Assembly (NCBI GenBank): GCA_040396955.1
Contig: JBBAWX010000002.1
Span: 62,001-126,000 of the forward strand
Direction: 5' to 3'
Source of the DNA: UBA965 sp040396955
Lineage (GTDB): Bacteria > Chloroflexota > Chloroflexia > Chloroflexales > Roseiflexaceae
DNA: 64,000 nucleotides
The notes beneath the pieces are model-generated. The model ran no database searches. It was not told the DNA's origin and worked only from the letters and a program-made list of their open reading frames with translations. Shown here in pieces: positions 17,062 to 24,879 of the stretch (position 1 is the stretch's first letter; every line of letters begins with the position of its first letter). Made by a program: the position numbers and the translations under genes.

Positions 17062-17449
17062 AGCGGCGCGCATGGCCCGCGAACACGCCTACGCTCCCTA
17101 CTCACGCTTTTTGGTGGGAGCAGCCGTGCTCTCTGCAACTGGCCGCATCTACATGGGATGCAACATCGAAAACGCCGCCTACCCCAGTACCAACTGCGCC
17201 GAGCGGGTCGCCATGCAAAATGCCTGGGCGGCTGGCGACCGCGATATTGTGGCGCTCGCAGTCATCGCCGACACACCCGGGCCGGTCAGTCCCTGTGGTG
17301 GGTGCCGCCAAGTCATGGCGGAGCTAGCCCGACATGCCGTCGTCTACCTGTGCAACATACACGGCCAAGTACAAACCACCTCAGTGGCGGCCTTGCTCCC
17401 CGGCGCGTTTGACCCCGCAGATCTCCCCCACCACGATACACACGCCTAG
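17030..17449 (+). CDS. cdd: Cytidine deaminase
   Basis: A 139-residue homotetrameric-type cytidine deaminase. The zinc site is formed by Cys in TNCAERVA (C-A-E, with Glu the proton shuttle) and by the two Cys of PCGGCRQV. YAPYSRFLVGAA near residue 18 is the substrate-side signature. It hydrolyses cytidine and deoxycytidine to uridine and deoxyuridine for salvage. ATG at 17030 has AAGGAG at 6 nt and overlaps the upstream CorC-like gene by 32 bp. Its TAG shares the bases CTAG with the stop of the convergent gene. Confidence 0.95.
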   Translation: MTTTNPQALIEAARMAREHAYAPYSRFLVGAAVLSATGRIYMGCNIENAAYPSTNCAERVAMQNAWAAGDRDIVALAVIADTPGPVSPCGGCRQVMAELARHAVVYLCNIHGQVQTTSVAALLPGAFDPADLPHHDTHA

Positions 17450-19959
17450 TCAGCGTCCGTGTGCGACTGACAACGCTGCACTACCTCGCTGTAGTGAGCA
17501 ATCAACTCGGCAGCATGCGCTGCCGAGGATCCTTCTGCGGTGATGATGATGTATGGGCCGTCACCGTCAGGTGTCAACAACACCCAACCATCATCCACGT
17601 CAATGCGAATACCGTCGCTGGTATGCTGACGTCGATCACTAAATAGCTCGCCGAGCTGGCGCATCACACTGCCTTTTTGCTCCCACTGACAATTAATCCG
17701 CGCGTCGGCCATGAAAAACGGCGGGACCGAGTCAACCGCATCTTCGAGGCGCATCTGCTGATCCATCAACAGCTCAATGATTTTTGCAATACTGAACAAC
17801 CCGTCAGCTACCGGATAAAAACGTGGGAAAATAGACGCCCCGTCGCCATCCCCCAACAACAACAAATCACGCCGCTTGGCGGCAAGTTGCATGATTGCCG
17901 AAAGCGCTGAGCGCGTACGTACGATGGCACCGCCACGGCGGGCTGCAATCGCCTCAAAGACTCGCGGTGCGCTCAATGGCACCGCAACCACCCCACCCCC
18001 TTCGGCGGCGAACACCAGATCTACGATGACCGCTAGGCTGAGGAGTGGATCAATGGGGCGACCACGGCCGTCGATGAGCAAAATACGCTCGCCGTTGGCC
18101 TCAATGCGCACCCCCATGTCGGCTCCGAGTACCGGTGTGACCCGAGCGAGACGCTCCAAGTCGGCGGCGTCGTTTTCGCGCTGCTGTGCAACCAACACGT
18201 CATCGAGGTTGGCATTGAGCTCTACTGAACGCACATTGAGACGCCGCAAAATCCCCGGCAACACCGACGAACTACTGGCGTGGTCATAATCGACGGCCAC
18301 TTGGAAGGCCCGACCTTTTTCAAACACATCAAGTCGAAGAGATTTCAAAAAAGCGTCCGTGTATGTCTCAATGGCGTTCGACACGTCGCTGATACGACCA
18401 ATTTCGTCGTAGTAGGCGCGACGATAATCTTCGCGGAAAAAAACGCCTTCAATTTTGCGCTCCGTGGCGGTGTCGATGTCCAAACCGTTTGCATCAAGTA
18501 CACGGATTTCAACCATGCGTTCATCGTCGGGCGCTACCTGCACATGAATGCCGCCACTCGAATGCGTGGCATGCGTCATAAAGCGCGCAATAGGCAACGG
18601 GACACTGTGCAACTCCATCACGTGGATACCCGCCGATGGTAAACCGGCCATCAACGCGCGCTTGAGCATACGCGCAGTGTGATGCGAATCTCGATTGGCA
18701 GTCACACGCGCTCCGAGTGGTAGCGCGGCCCCAATGGCTGAGCCGATACGAGCACACCACTCCGGAGTCAAATCAATGTTGACGAGACCAGTAATGCCCC
18801 GGCGCCCAAACAACACACGTCGCCCCTGCGACCCCCAGATGATGCTCGAATGAATGGTTGCCTGCTCGTCAACCTCTTTGTCGGGCCAGATTTTGACGTT
18901 GCTCCCAATAATTGCTCCCGCATTAATCATGGTCTGGTCGCCGACCACTGCCCCTTCAAAAATCTGGGCCCGACTTTTGATGTTGCACTGGCGCAATACG
19001 ACCGCACCACGGAGCTCGGCGCGCTCACCAATGTACGAATTGCGCCAGATGATGCACCGATCAACGACCGCACCAGCGTCAATGATCGAGTAATCACGGA
19101 TAACCGAGGGACCAATGACAGTCGCCCCACCTTTGATTTTGGCGCCAAGACCAAGATAAATCGGACCGTGCAACACGGCACTCCGATCGATTTCGACCTG
19201 ACCATCCGCCCAAATATCGTCGAAGAGGCGTCGCCCCACACGTGGCAGATTGACGCGTCCTTCCAAATAGTCGCGATTGGCCCGCACGTACTCTTCAATC
19301 GTGCCCACGTCTGTCCAATACCCGTCGACCACACATCCCGCAATGTGGCGTTGCTCGGCACGTAGGCGCGGAAAAACGTCTTTGGCCCAATCGACAACAC
19401 GGTCGGTGGCGATATACGCAAATACCGCCGGATCAAAGACGTAGATGCCCGTATTGACCGTGTCAGAATAAACCTCGCCCCAGCTTGGTTTTTCCACCAA
19501 ATCGACCACGTGTTGCTGGTCATCCAGAATAGCTACCCCGAATTCGAGGGGATTGGGCACACGTGTCAGCGTCATGGTGGCAATGGCACCACTCTGCGTG
19601 TGCCGCTCAATCACTTGGGTGAGGTCGATGTCGGTCAGAGCATCACCAGATATCACCAAAAACGGCTCTTGGAGCAGGGCTTGCGCGTGGCGGACACTGC
19701 CCGCCGTGCCCAGAGGACGGTCTTCGAGCGAGTAGGTGATACGCACCCCAAAGGCGCTCCCATCACCAAAATGATCCTGAATGGCATTTGCCATGTACTG
19801 CACTGTCACCACAATATCGGTCAAGCCGTGTTTTTTCAAGAGCTCAATAATATGGCCCATGACTGGCCGATCAACCAGAGGCACCATCGGCTTGGGACGG
19901 TGCAGGGTCAACGGTCGCAAGCGCGATCCTTCGCCACCTGCCATGACTACAGCTTTCAT
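17446..19959 (-). CDS. NDP-sugar pyrophosphorylase / phosphomannomutase-like fusion
   Basis: An 837-residue fusion. Residues 1-232 are a GT-A nucleotidyltransferase (MAGGEGSRLRPLT, KPMVPL, VISGDALTDID); about 245-370 are left-handed beta-helix hexapeptides; about 375-837 align with phosphomannomutase domains I to IV. The mutase part lacks a recognisable TASHNP phosphoserine loop (ATHSSGG stands there) and a DxDxD metal loop (GADMGVR there), so catalysis by it is doubtful. Similar fusions in Chloroflexota and Cyanobacteria are annotated as mannose-1-phosphate guanylyltransferases. ATG at 19959 has AAGGTGG upstream. It probably supplies GDP-mannose or another NDP-sugar for glycans; nucleotide and sugar are not proven. 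Confidence 0.87.
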   Translation of the reverse strand: MKAVVMAGGEGSRLRPLTLHRPKPMVPLVDRPVMGHIIELLKKHGLTDIVVTVQYMANAIQDHFGDGSAFGVRITYSLEDRPLGTAGSVRHAQALLQEPFLVISGDALTDIDLTQVIERHTQSGAIATMTLTRVPNPLEFGVAILDDQQHVVDLVEKPSWGEVYSDTVNTGIYVFDPAVFAYIATDRVVDWAKDVFPRLRAEQRHIAGCVVDGYWTDVGTIEEYVRANRDYLEGRVNLPRVGRRLFDDIWADGQVEIDRSAVLHGPIYLGLGAKIKGGATVIGPSVIRDYSIIDAGAVVDRCIIWRNSYIGERAELRGAVVLRQCNIKSRAQIFEGAVVGDQTMINAGAIIGSNVKIWPDKEVDEQATIHSSIIWGSQGRRVLFGRRGITGLVNIDLTPEWCARIGSAIGAALPLGARVTANRDSHHTARMLKRALMAGLPSAGIHVMELHSVPLPIARFMTHATHSSGGIHVQVAPDDERMVEIRVLDANGLDIDTATERKIEGVFFREDYRRAYYDEIGRISDVSNAIETYTDAFLKSLRLDVFEKGRAFQVAVDYDHASSSSVLPGILRRLNVRSVELNANLDDVLVAQQRENDAADLERLARVTPVLGADMGVRIEANGERILLIDGRGRPIDPLLSLAVIVDLVFAAEGGGVVAVPLSAPRVFEAIAARRGGAIVRTRSALSAIMQLAAKRRDLLLLGDGDGASIFPRFYPVADGLFSIAKIIELLMDQQMRLEDAVDSVPPFFMADARINCQWEQKGSVMRQLGELFSDRRQHTSDGIRIDVDDGWVLLTPDGDGPYIIITAEGSSAAHAAELIAHYSEVVQRCQSHTDAD

Positions 19960-20027
19960 TGTTGCCACCTTGCCAATGTACAAATCACACGGTGATTGCT
20001 ACGGCCGAAAAATACGTCACACATCAA

Positions 20028-21263
20028 CTACTCGGGTTCCGCCATCAGTTGCTGGCCAAGTTCGAGCAGTGTTGTCAGTTCTGTTGCGCCTCGTTTTGAT
20101 TTCTGCAGGTATTGCGCCAACGCTTCGGGGGGGGTCGGCATATCGCCCATGCGACGGACAACGACCTCATTGGCGGCGTCCGGTTGTACGACCTCAAAAT
20201 CGACCCGGGCCACGTGGTTTGCCTGTTGCTGCTCAAGTCGCTGGCGAATCAACACAAGATTCATCAACTGCCGTTGTTCGGGGGCGATGGTCACACTCAC
20301 GCGCACCACCGCTTCTTTGACATCGGTACGCTCGATCTGCGCATGTACCAGCTCCATGGGATCTCCAGACTTGCGCGCATCCACCTGGATGTGTACAAAA
20401 CGCCGCGCCGGCAATGGATGAAAGGTCCAGTTGGCTTTTTTGCCGGCAAACTCGACCATCACATACCCCTTGGTCTCGTTGATTTCACCGAAATCGATGC
20501 GCTCAATGCTCCCCGGATAAATCATTGGTGGATCCGTACGTACCGCCTGATGCTTGTGCACATGCCCCAACGCCACATAATCGACCCCCTCCGGTATCAA
20601 GGTGGTCGGCGGTAACTGAATCTCGCGACCGAGTGTCAACTGACGCTCAAATCCTGTCACGGCACCACTCACCGTCCCGTGGTAACAGACCATGATCGGG
20701 CGCAAGGGGTCTTCGGCCATCAGTGTGGCGACTTCACGGGCCACGTATTGCTCGATGATTTGCAAAATAACCGCTTCTTGCTCACTGAGAGCCGCGGTGC
20801 GGAGTTCGGTGAAATTCACCATCAAGATTTCACGGATAATCCATGGAATGGCAACCACCGCAAGTGGCCCGTGGGCCGTGGTATAACGGAACGTTTGCGG
20901 ACGCCGTGCCACATCGACACCGGCAAAACGAAGTCCCTCATAGACGGCCACTGAATGCGCAGCATCACGGCTCGGCGCAGTGTCGTGGTTGCCGATTATC
21001 ATGAGCACTGGAATGTTCGCATCATGGAGCTGGCGGATTCGTGCCGCAAATTCACGCTGATGCCGCGGCTGCGGATCACGGTTTTTGAACATGTCGCCCG
21101 CAATGACTACCAAATCGACCTGCTGGGTTATCGCAGCCGCGATTGCTTCGTCAAAACAACGCAAAAAATCATGTAAACGCGAATGCAATCCGCTCTCCGG
21201 ATTGAACCGCCCGTAGTTCTCCACACCAATGTGCAAATCAGCAATATGTAGTACACGTAGCAT
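20028..21263 (-). CDS. sbcD: SbcD/Mre11-type DNA repair exonuclease subunit
   Basis: A 411-residue metallophosphoesterase. Mn2+-binding motifs appear in order: HIADLHIG near residue 6, VIAGDMFKNRDP near 55, IGNHDT near 92, CYHGTVSG near 193 and GHVHKHQ near 232. The C-terminal part is the capping and SbcC-binding region. It should work with SbcC, an SMC-like ATPase, to open hairpins and process breaks; sbcC is not in the window. The start is ATG at 21263 with GGAGGGGG at 6 nt; the TTG two codons upstream is less likely. A 16-bp dyad overlies its likely promoter. Confidence 0.9.
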   Translation of the reverse strand: MLRVLHIADLHIGVENYGRFNPESGLHSRLHDFLRCFDEAIAAAITQQVDLVVIAGDMFKNRDPQPRHQREFAARIRQLHDANIPVLMIIGNHDTAPSRDAAHSVAVYEGLRFAGVDVARRPQTFRYTTAHGPLAVVAIPWIIREILMVNFTELRTAALSEQEAVILQIIEQYVAREVATLMAEDPLRPIMVCYHGTVSGAVTGFERQLTLGREIQLPPTTLIPEGVDYVALGHVHKHQAVRTDPPMIYPGSIERIDFGEINETKGYVMVEFAGKKANWTFHPLPARRFVHIQVDARKSGDPMELVHAQIERTDVKEAVVRVSVTIAPEQRQLMNLVLIRQRLEQQQANHVARVDFEVVQPDAANEVVVRRMGDMPTPPEALAQYLQKSKRGATELTTLLELGQQLMAEPE

Positions 21264-21287
21264 ATGCAACCCCCTCCCTCCCTATCT

Positions 21288-21318
21288 ATTGTAATCTGCT
21301 TTTGTATGCCTGCATACA
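21288..21318 (-). promoter_or_regulatory. Candidate sbcD promoter with overlapping 16-bp dyad
   Basis: On the minus strand a -10 TACAAT (21293-21288) lies 25 bp upstream of the sbcD start codon. The -35 zone falls on a perfect dyad TGTATGC-CT-GCATACA at 21303-21318. A repressor bound there would block the promoter. The dyad resembles an SOS-type operator in size and symmetry, which would suit a repair gene, but LexA specificity in this organism is unknown. Confidence 0.5.
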
Positions 21319-21355
21319 TTGGTTTCGTAGATGATACTACTACTTATCATCGCAA

Positions 21356-21380
21356 AGTTATCCACAAAATGTGGATAACT
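21356..21380. repeat. Inverted pair of DnaA boxes
   Basis: AGTTATCCACA (21356-21366) and its exact complement (21370-21380) flank a 3-nt AAA centre, so two perfect DnaA boxes point towards each other. It opens the repeat-dense region upstream of sbcD and gatD. Confidence 0.7.
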
Positions 21381-21616
21381 ATCAATATCCCACATTATCA
21401 CAAATTGGCTTCCTAATGCCTTAAAACCGTGTTTTTATCGGATGTGTATAATGTGGATAACTTTTTTATCCCACACTTTCCCACATCCATGATGGATATG
21501 CGTAAAATACCACTTATCCCACACTTTCCCACATCATCTCTCATCCATAGTTATCCACATATCCCACACATTATTGTGGAAAACTGGTGGATGAGCATGG
21601 GAAAAGTCGGGGAAAA

Positions 21617-21656
21617 CCACAATATCCCACATTTTGTGTGGGATATTGTGGGATAT
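21617..21656. repeat. Inverted and tandem TGTGGGATAT repeats by gatD promoter
   Basis: A perfect 15-bp inverted repeat (21617-21631 with 21637-21651) contains two WTATCCCACA motifs; a further copy follows directly in tandem (21647-21656). The block ends one base before the likely -35 of gatD, as a binding site for an activator or repressor would. Confidence 0.6.
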
Positions 21657-21657
21657 G

Positions 21658-21686
21658 TTTAATAGGTCGACAAAGCGTGCTACAAT
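21658..21686 (+). promoter_or_regulatory. Candidate gatD promoter
   Basis: TTTAAT (21658-21663) and TACAAT (21681-21686) are 17 bp apart, and the ATG follows 29 bp after the -10. The -35 matches the consensus only in part, which fits a promoter that needs an activator at the adjoining repeats. Confidence 0.45.
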
Positions 21687-21715
21687 GCGTCGCAAATAGC
21701 TACGTGGGGGTAAGT

Positions 21716-22447
21716 ATGCATATCCACATCGGTCATTTATACCCAGATCAAATGAACATCTACGGTGACCGGGGCAACATCATCGCCCTGCGTCAGCGAT
21801 GTCTTTGGCGCACCATCACGGTGACGGTAAGTGCTATCCACCCCAACCAGCAGGTAGATTGGGGGCAATTCGACATTTGTTTTTTTGGTGGGGGGCAAGA
21901 TAGTGGCCAAGCATTGATTGCCGACGACATCGTACAGCGTCACGGCTCGAATCTCAGAGCGGCCATCCGCGACGGACTCGTGGTGCTTGCGATTTGTGGG
22001 GGGTATCAGCTCCTCGGCAATTACTTTCTCACTCATACTGGCGAAAAACTACCTGGTGTCGGCGCCATGGACGTACACACGGTCGGCGGGACGGAGCGCC
22101 TCATCGGCAATCTCGCCATAGAATGCGCCCTACCACTCACACCACAGACGCTAATTGGTTTTGAAAACCACAGTGGGCGCACATATATTGGCAGTGAGGC
22201 GCGCCCACTCGGACGCGTATTGGCTGGGCACGGCAACAACGGTCAGGATGGCAGTGAAGGAGCCATTGTCAACAACGCCATCGGCTGTTATCTCCATGGC
22301 TCACTCCTCCCCAAAAATCCACATCTTGCCGATTATCTCATCCACACTGCTGGGATGCGCAAATACGGCCATTGCGACCTCGAGCCACTCGACGACCGTC
22401 GCGAACACGACGCACACAACACCATGCTCGACCGCAGTCTGCGATAA
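21716..22447 (+). CDS. gatD: CobB/CobQ-like glutamine amidotransferase (GatD-type)
   Basis: A 243-residue class I glutamine amidotransferase of the GatD kind. The N terminus HIGHLYPDQMNIYGDRGN is typical of GatD, the nucleophile Cys lies in LAICGGYQLLG near residue 97, and the catalytic His in GCYLHGSLLPKNP near 195. With MurT it amidates the D-Glu of lipid II stem peptides in Gram-positive bacteria and relatives. murT normally lies beside it but is absent here, so either murT is elsewhere or this is another CobQ-like amidase. ATG at 21716 follows GGGGG by about 6 nt; longer in-frame starts lie upstream of the promoter. Confidence 0.85.
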   Translation: MHIHIGHLYPDQMNIYGDRGNIIALRQRCLWRTITVTVSAIHPNQQVDWGQFDICFFGGGQDSGQALIADDIVQRHGSNLRAAIRDGLVVLAICGGYQLLGNYFLTHTGEKLPGVGAMDVHTVGGTERLIGNLAIECALPLTPQTLIGFENHSGRTYIGSEARPLGRVLAGHGNNGQDGSEGAIVNNAIGCYLHGSLLPKNPHLADYLIHTAGMRKYGHCDLEPLDDRREHDAHNTMLDRSLR

Positions 22448-22453
22448 AAAACG

Positions 22454-22486
22454 TCTGCCTCGCTCCGTATGGTAGAGCGAGGCAGA
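22454..22486 (-). terminator. Terminator between gatD and fabF
   Basis: A 12-bp perfect stem (22454-22465, 22475-22486) with a 9-nt loop. Read on the minus strand it is followed by CGTTTTTTATC, a good rho-independent tail for fabD-fabF. It may also stop gatD transcripts on the plus strand. Confidence 0.82.
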
Positions 22487-22519
22487 AATAATCCGATGAT
22501 ACGGGGCGGGGGATGGTGG

Positions 22520-23758
22520 TTAGGGGCGGAAGCGTTTCACAATTACTGCCGAGTTATGCCCGCCGAGACCGATGGAGTTCGACAACGCGACTTCCACGGG
22601 AAGGGTGCGCGCTGTACCAGCCACATAATCAAGGTCACACAGCGGATCAGGTTGCTCGAGGTTCATCGTAGGGTGGACGATCCCATGGTGGACACTCAAG
22701 GCGGCCACGATGAGCTCGACTGCTCCGGCGGCACCCATCATGTGTCCAAGCATGGACTTCGAAGAGTTGACCACCAACTTATAGGCGTGGTCACCACAGA
22801 CCGTCTTGATGGCCAGTGTTTCGGCCTTGTCGTTCAACGGTGTACCAGTGCCATGTGCATTGATATAATCGAGGTCACTTCCTTGGAGCCCGGCTTTCCG
22901 CAACGCCATTTTCATGGCACGCGCCGGACCTGCGCCGTCGTCACCAGCAGCAATCATGTCTTTCGCATCGTTGCTATTGCCATACCCGACCACTTCGGCC
23001 AAGATTGGCGCACCACGACGAAGTGCATGCTCGAGTTCTTCGAGGATGACGGCACCTGCGCCCTCTGAGAGGACGAAGCCATCACGGCGCACGTCAAACG
23101 GTTTACACGCCGCTGCCGGATGTTCGTTGTCTCCGGCCAAGCCCCGCATATTCGTAAATGCGGCCATCACCACAGGCACAATGGGTGCTTCAGCTCCACC
23201 AGCAATGATGATGTCGGCATCGTCACGCCGGATGGTCTCGAAGGCTTCGCCGATGTTGTGGCCACCGGTCGAGCACGCAGCCACCACCGCCATATTGGGG
23301 CCAAGCGCCCCCGTATGAATAGCAATATATCCCGAAGCGGCATCATCTATCATGTTGGCGATAAGGGTCGGGGCAACACGGCGCGGACCTTTTTCAGCCA
23401 AAATGGCGATGTTTTCACCGATGAGGTCAATGCCACCCGCGCCCGTCCCGAAAATCACGCCCAGCCGCTCACGATCGACCTGTGCGGTGTCGATTTGGGC
23501 GTGGCGCAAGGCCTCGATAACCGCATTGAGGGCATAGCGCACGTACAATGATGACCGCCGTGCTTCACGCGGGTCAACCTCCGCATCGAGCACGAAGTTT
23601 TGGACTTCGCCGGCGATGCGCACGCCGTATTCGCTGGCATCAAAGCGCGTAATCGGACGCACCCCACTCTGGCCTGCACAGAGGGCCTGCCAGGTTGTCT
23701 GCATATCGTTGCCGAGTGGTGTGACTGCGCCCACTCCAGTAATGACTACACGTCGCAT
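22520..23758 (-). CDS. fabF: 3-oxoacyl-ACP synthase II
   Basis: A 412-residue thiolase-fold condensing enzyme of standard FabF length. VVITGVGAVTPLGND opens the protein; the nucleophile Cys is in VVAACSTGGHN near residue 163; the two His are in NAHGTGTPLNDKAE near 303 and KSMLGHMMGAAG near 340. It elongates acyl-ACP with malonyl-ACP in type II fatty acid synthesis. ATG has AAAAGGAAG upstream and the gene follows fabD by 15 bp. No acpP or fabG sits with the pair. Confidence 0.95.
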   Translation of the reverse strand: MRRVVITGVGAVTPLGNDMQTTWQALCAGQSGVRPITRFDASEYGVRIAGEVQNFVLDAEVDPREARRSSLYVRYALNAVIEALRHAQIDTAQVDRERLGVIFGTGAGGIDLIGENIAILAEKGPRRVAPTLIANMIDDAASGYIAIHTGALGPNMAVVAACSTGGHNIGEAFETIRRDDADIIIAGGAEAPIVPVVMAAFTNMRGLAGDNEHPAAACKPFDVRRDGFVLSEGAGAVILEELEHALRRGAPILAEVVGYGNSNDAKDMIAAGDDGAGPARAMKMALRKAGLQGSDLDYINAHGTGTPLNDKAETLAIKTVCGDHAYKLVVNSSKSMLGHMMGAAGAVELIVAALSVHHGIVHPTMNLEQPDPLCDLDYVAGTARTLPVEVALSNSIGLGGHNSAVIVKRFRP

Positions 23759-23773
23759 GTACTTCCTTTTGTG

Positions 23774-24769
23774 CTAGGCTGGCTGGGTCTGTGGAGCGTC
23801 GTCGTTGTTGGCATAGAGCAACTTGACGATTTCAACATCCGACAGATTCAACGTCTGTACTTGGTTGTTGATGCGCTTAATCAACCCAGTCAACACCTGT
23901 TTGGGACCTAATTCAACAAACGTATCCACACCCTGCTCAACCATCGTCTGCACGCTACTCGTCCACTGCACTGGCCGCGTGAGCTGCCCCACAATTTCGT
24001 GACGCAAATCTTCGACCGTGTGGAGCATTGAGGCACTAATATTGGCGATGAGTGGCACGGTGGGTGCCGTAATGTGTACGCGTTTGACCAACTCTTCGAA
24101 GTGCGCAGCCGCCTGCGCCATCAACGGGGAGTGTGAGGCAATCGAAACGGCCAAGCGTTGGACGAGTTTGGCGCCACGTTGTTTGGCTAAACCCATCGCA
24201 TGCGTAAGCGCCTCTACTTCGCCGGACAGTACCGTCTGCCCGGGAGAATTGACGTTGGCCATGGTGACCACCCCGTGGGCTTGTGCTTCATCGACCACCC
24301 CTTGGAGCACCTGATCGTCAAGCCCAATCACGGCAGCCATGCCACCAGGCCGGGCAGCGGAGCTTTCCTTCATCAACCGGCCACGCTCGCGCACGAGCAC
24401 CAAGGCATCATCAAACGACAAAGCACCAGCCGCCACCAAAGCGGTAAATTCACCGAGACTATGACCGGCCACCATGGCGGGAGTCACATCGACGCCGTGT
24501 GGATGGAGTTTTTCACGCAGGGCGGTCAGACATGCAATACTGACCGTCAGAATGGCTGGTTGTGCATTGTACGTATCATCCAGATCGGTTTGTGGCCCTT
24601 CGAAACACATATTGGTCAGCGAAAAACCAAGTACTTCGTCGGCACGGTCAAAAATACGCCGGGCAGCCGGTGAAGCGGCATACAGCTGACGGCCCATACC
24701 AACATACTGAGATCCTTGACCAGGAAACACTAGTGCAATCCGGTTTTTGATCGTCTGCAGCAACTCCAA
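23774..24769 (-). CDS. fabD: Malonyl-CoA:ACP transacylase
   Basis: A 331-residue acyltransferase. FPGQGSQYVGMG is near residue 12, the active Ser lies in VAGHSLGEFTAL near 95 with the partner His in ASHSPLM near 203, and Arg and Gln residues stand at the usual places (RGRLMKES, GQTVLSG). It loads malonyl groups onto ACP for fatty acid synthesis and is followed by fabF at 15 bp. The start is uncertain: TTG at 24769 has AGGAGG 5 nt upstream, while ATG at 24802 would add 11 residues with no clear RBS. The C-terminal tail is poly-acidic to polar and looks dispensable. Confidence 0.92.
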   Translation of the reverse strand: MELLQTIKNRIALVFPGQGSQYVGMGRQLYAASPAARRIFDRADEVLGFSLTNMCFEGPQTDLDDTYNAQPAILTVSIACLTALREKLHPHGVDVTPAMVAGHSLGEFTALVAAGALSFDDALVLVRERGRLMKESSAARPGGMAAVIGLDDQVLQGVVDEAQAHGVVTMANVNSPGQTVLSGEVEALTHAMGLAKQRGAKLVQRLAVSIASHSPLMAQAAAHFEELVKRVHITAPTVPLIANISASMLHTVEDLRHEIVGQLTRPVQWTSSVQTMVEQGVDTFVELGPKQVLTGLIKRINNQVQTLNLSDVEIVKLLYANNDDAPQTQPA

Positions 24770-24879
24770 CGCATCCTCCTCGTCTCCATCGCACCACCAC
24801 ATCTCGCGATGATCCAATGTCTATTTCCCGATATTCAATTCAACACACCACAGTGGATATGCGTAGTATACAACAAAAA

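Larger units (their letters stand above)
21264..21715. other. Repeat-dense divergent intergenic region
   Basis: This 452-bp AT-rich gap between divergent sbcD and gatD has no plausible gene. It holds four exact DnaA-box 9-mers (21358-21366, 21370-21378, 21452-21460, 21551-21559), a one-mismatch box in tandem with the third (21443-21451), seven copies of WTATCCCACA (starts 21385, 21466, 21514, 21559, 21622 on plus; 21637 and 21647 inverted), two copies of a 22-bp direct repeat (21466-21487, 21514-21535) and several perfect inverted repeats. It could be an origin-like site, a DnaA-titration site or a regulator array for either gene. Confidence 0.7.

Noticed and set aside
21466..21535. Direct repeats as a CRISPR array
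   Set aside because: Only two copies of the 22-bp unit are present, spacing is irregular with other motifs inside, and no cas gene is in the window.
21425..21662. Short frame reading through the repeat array upstream of gatD
   Set aside because: The peptide is a product of the repeats (many Pro, His, Ile), has no RBS and no likeness to a protein.
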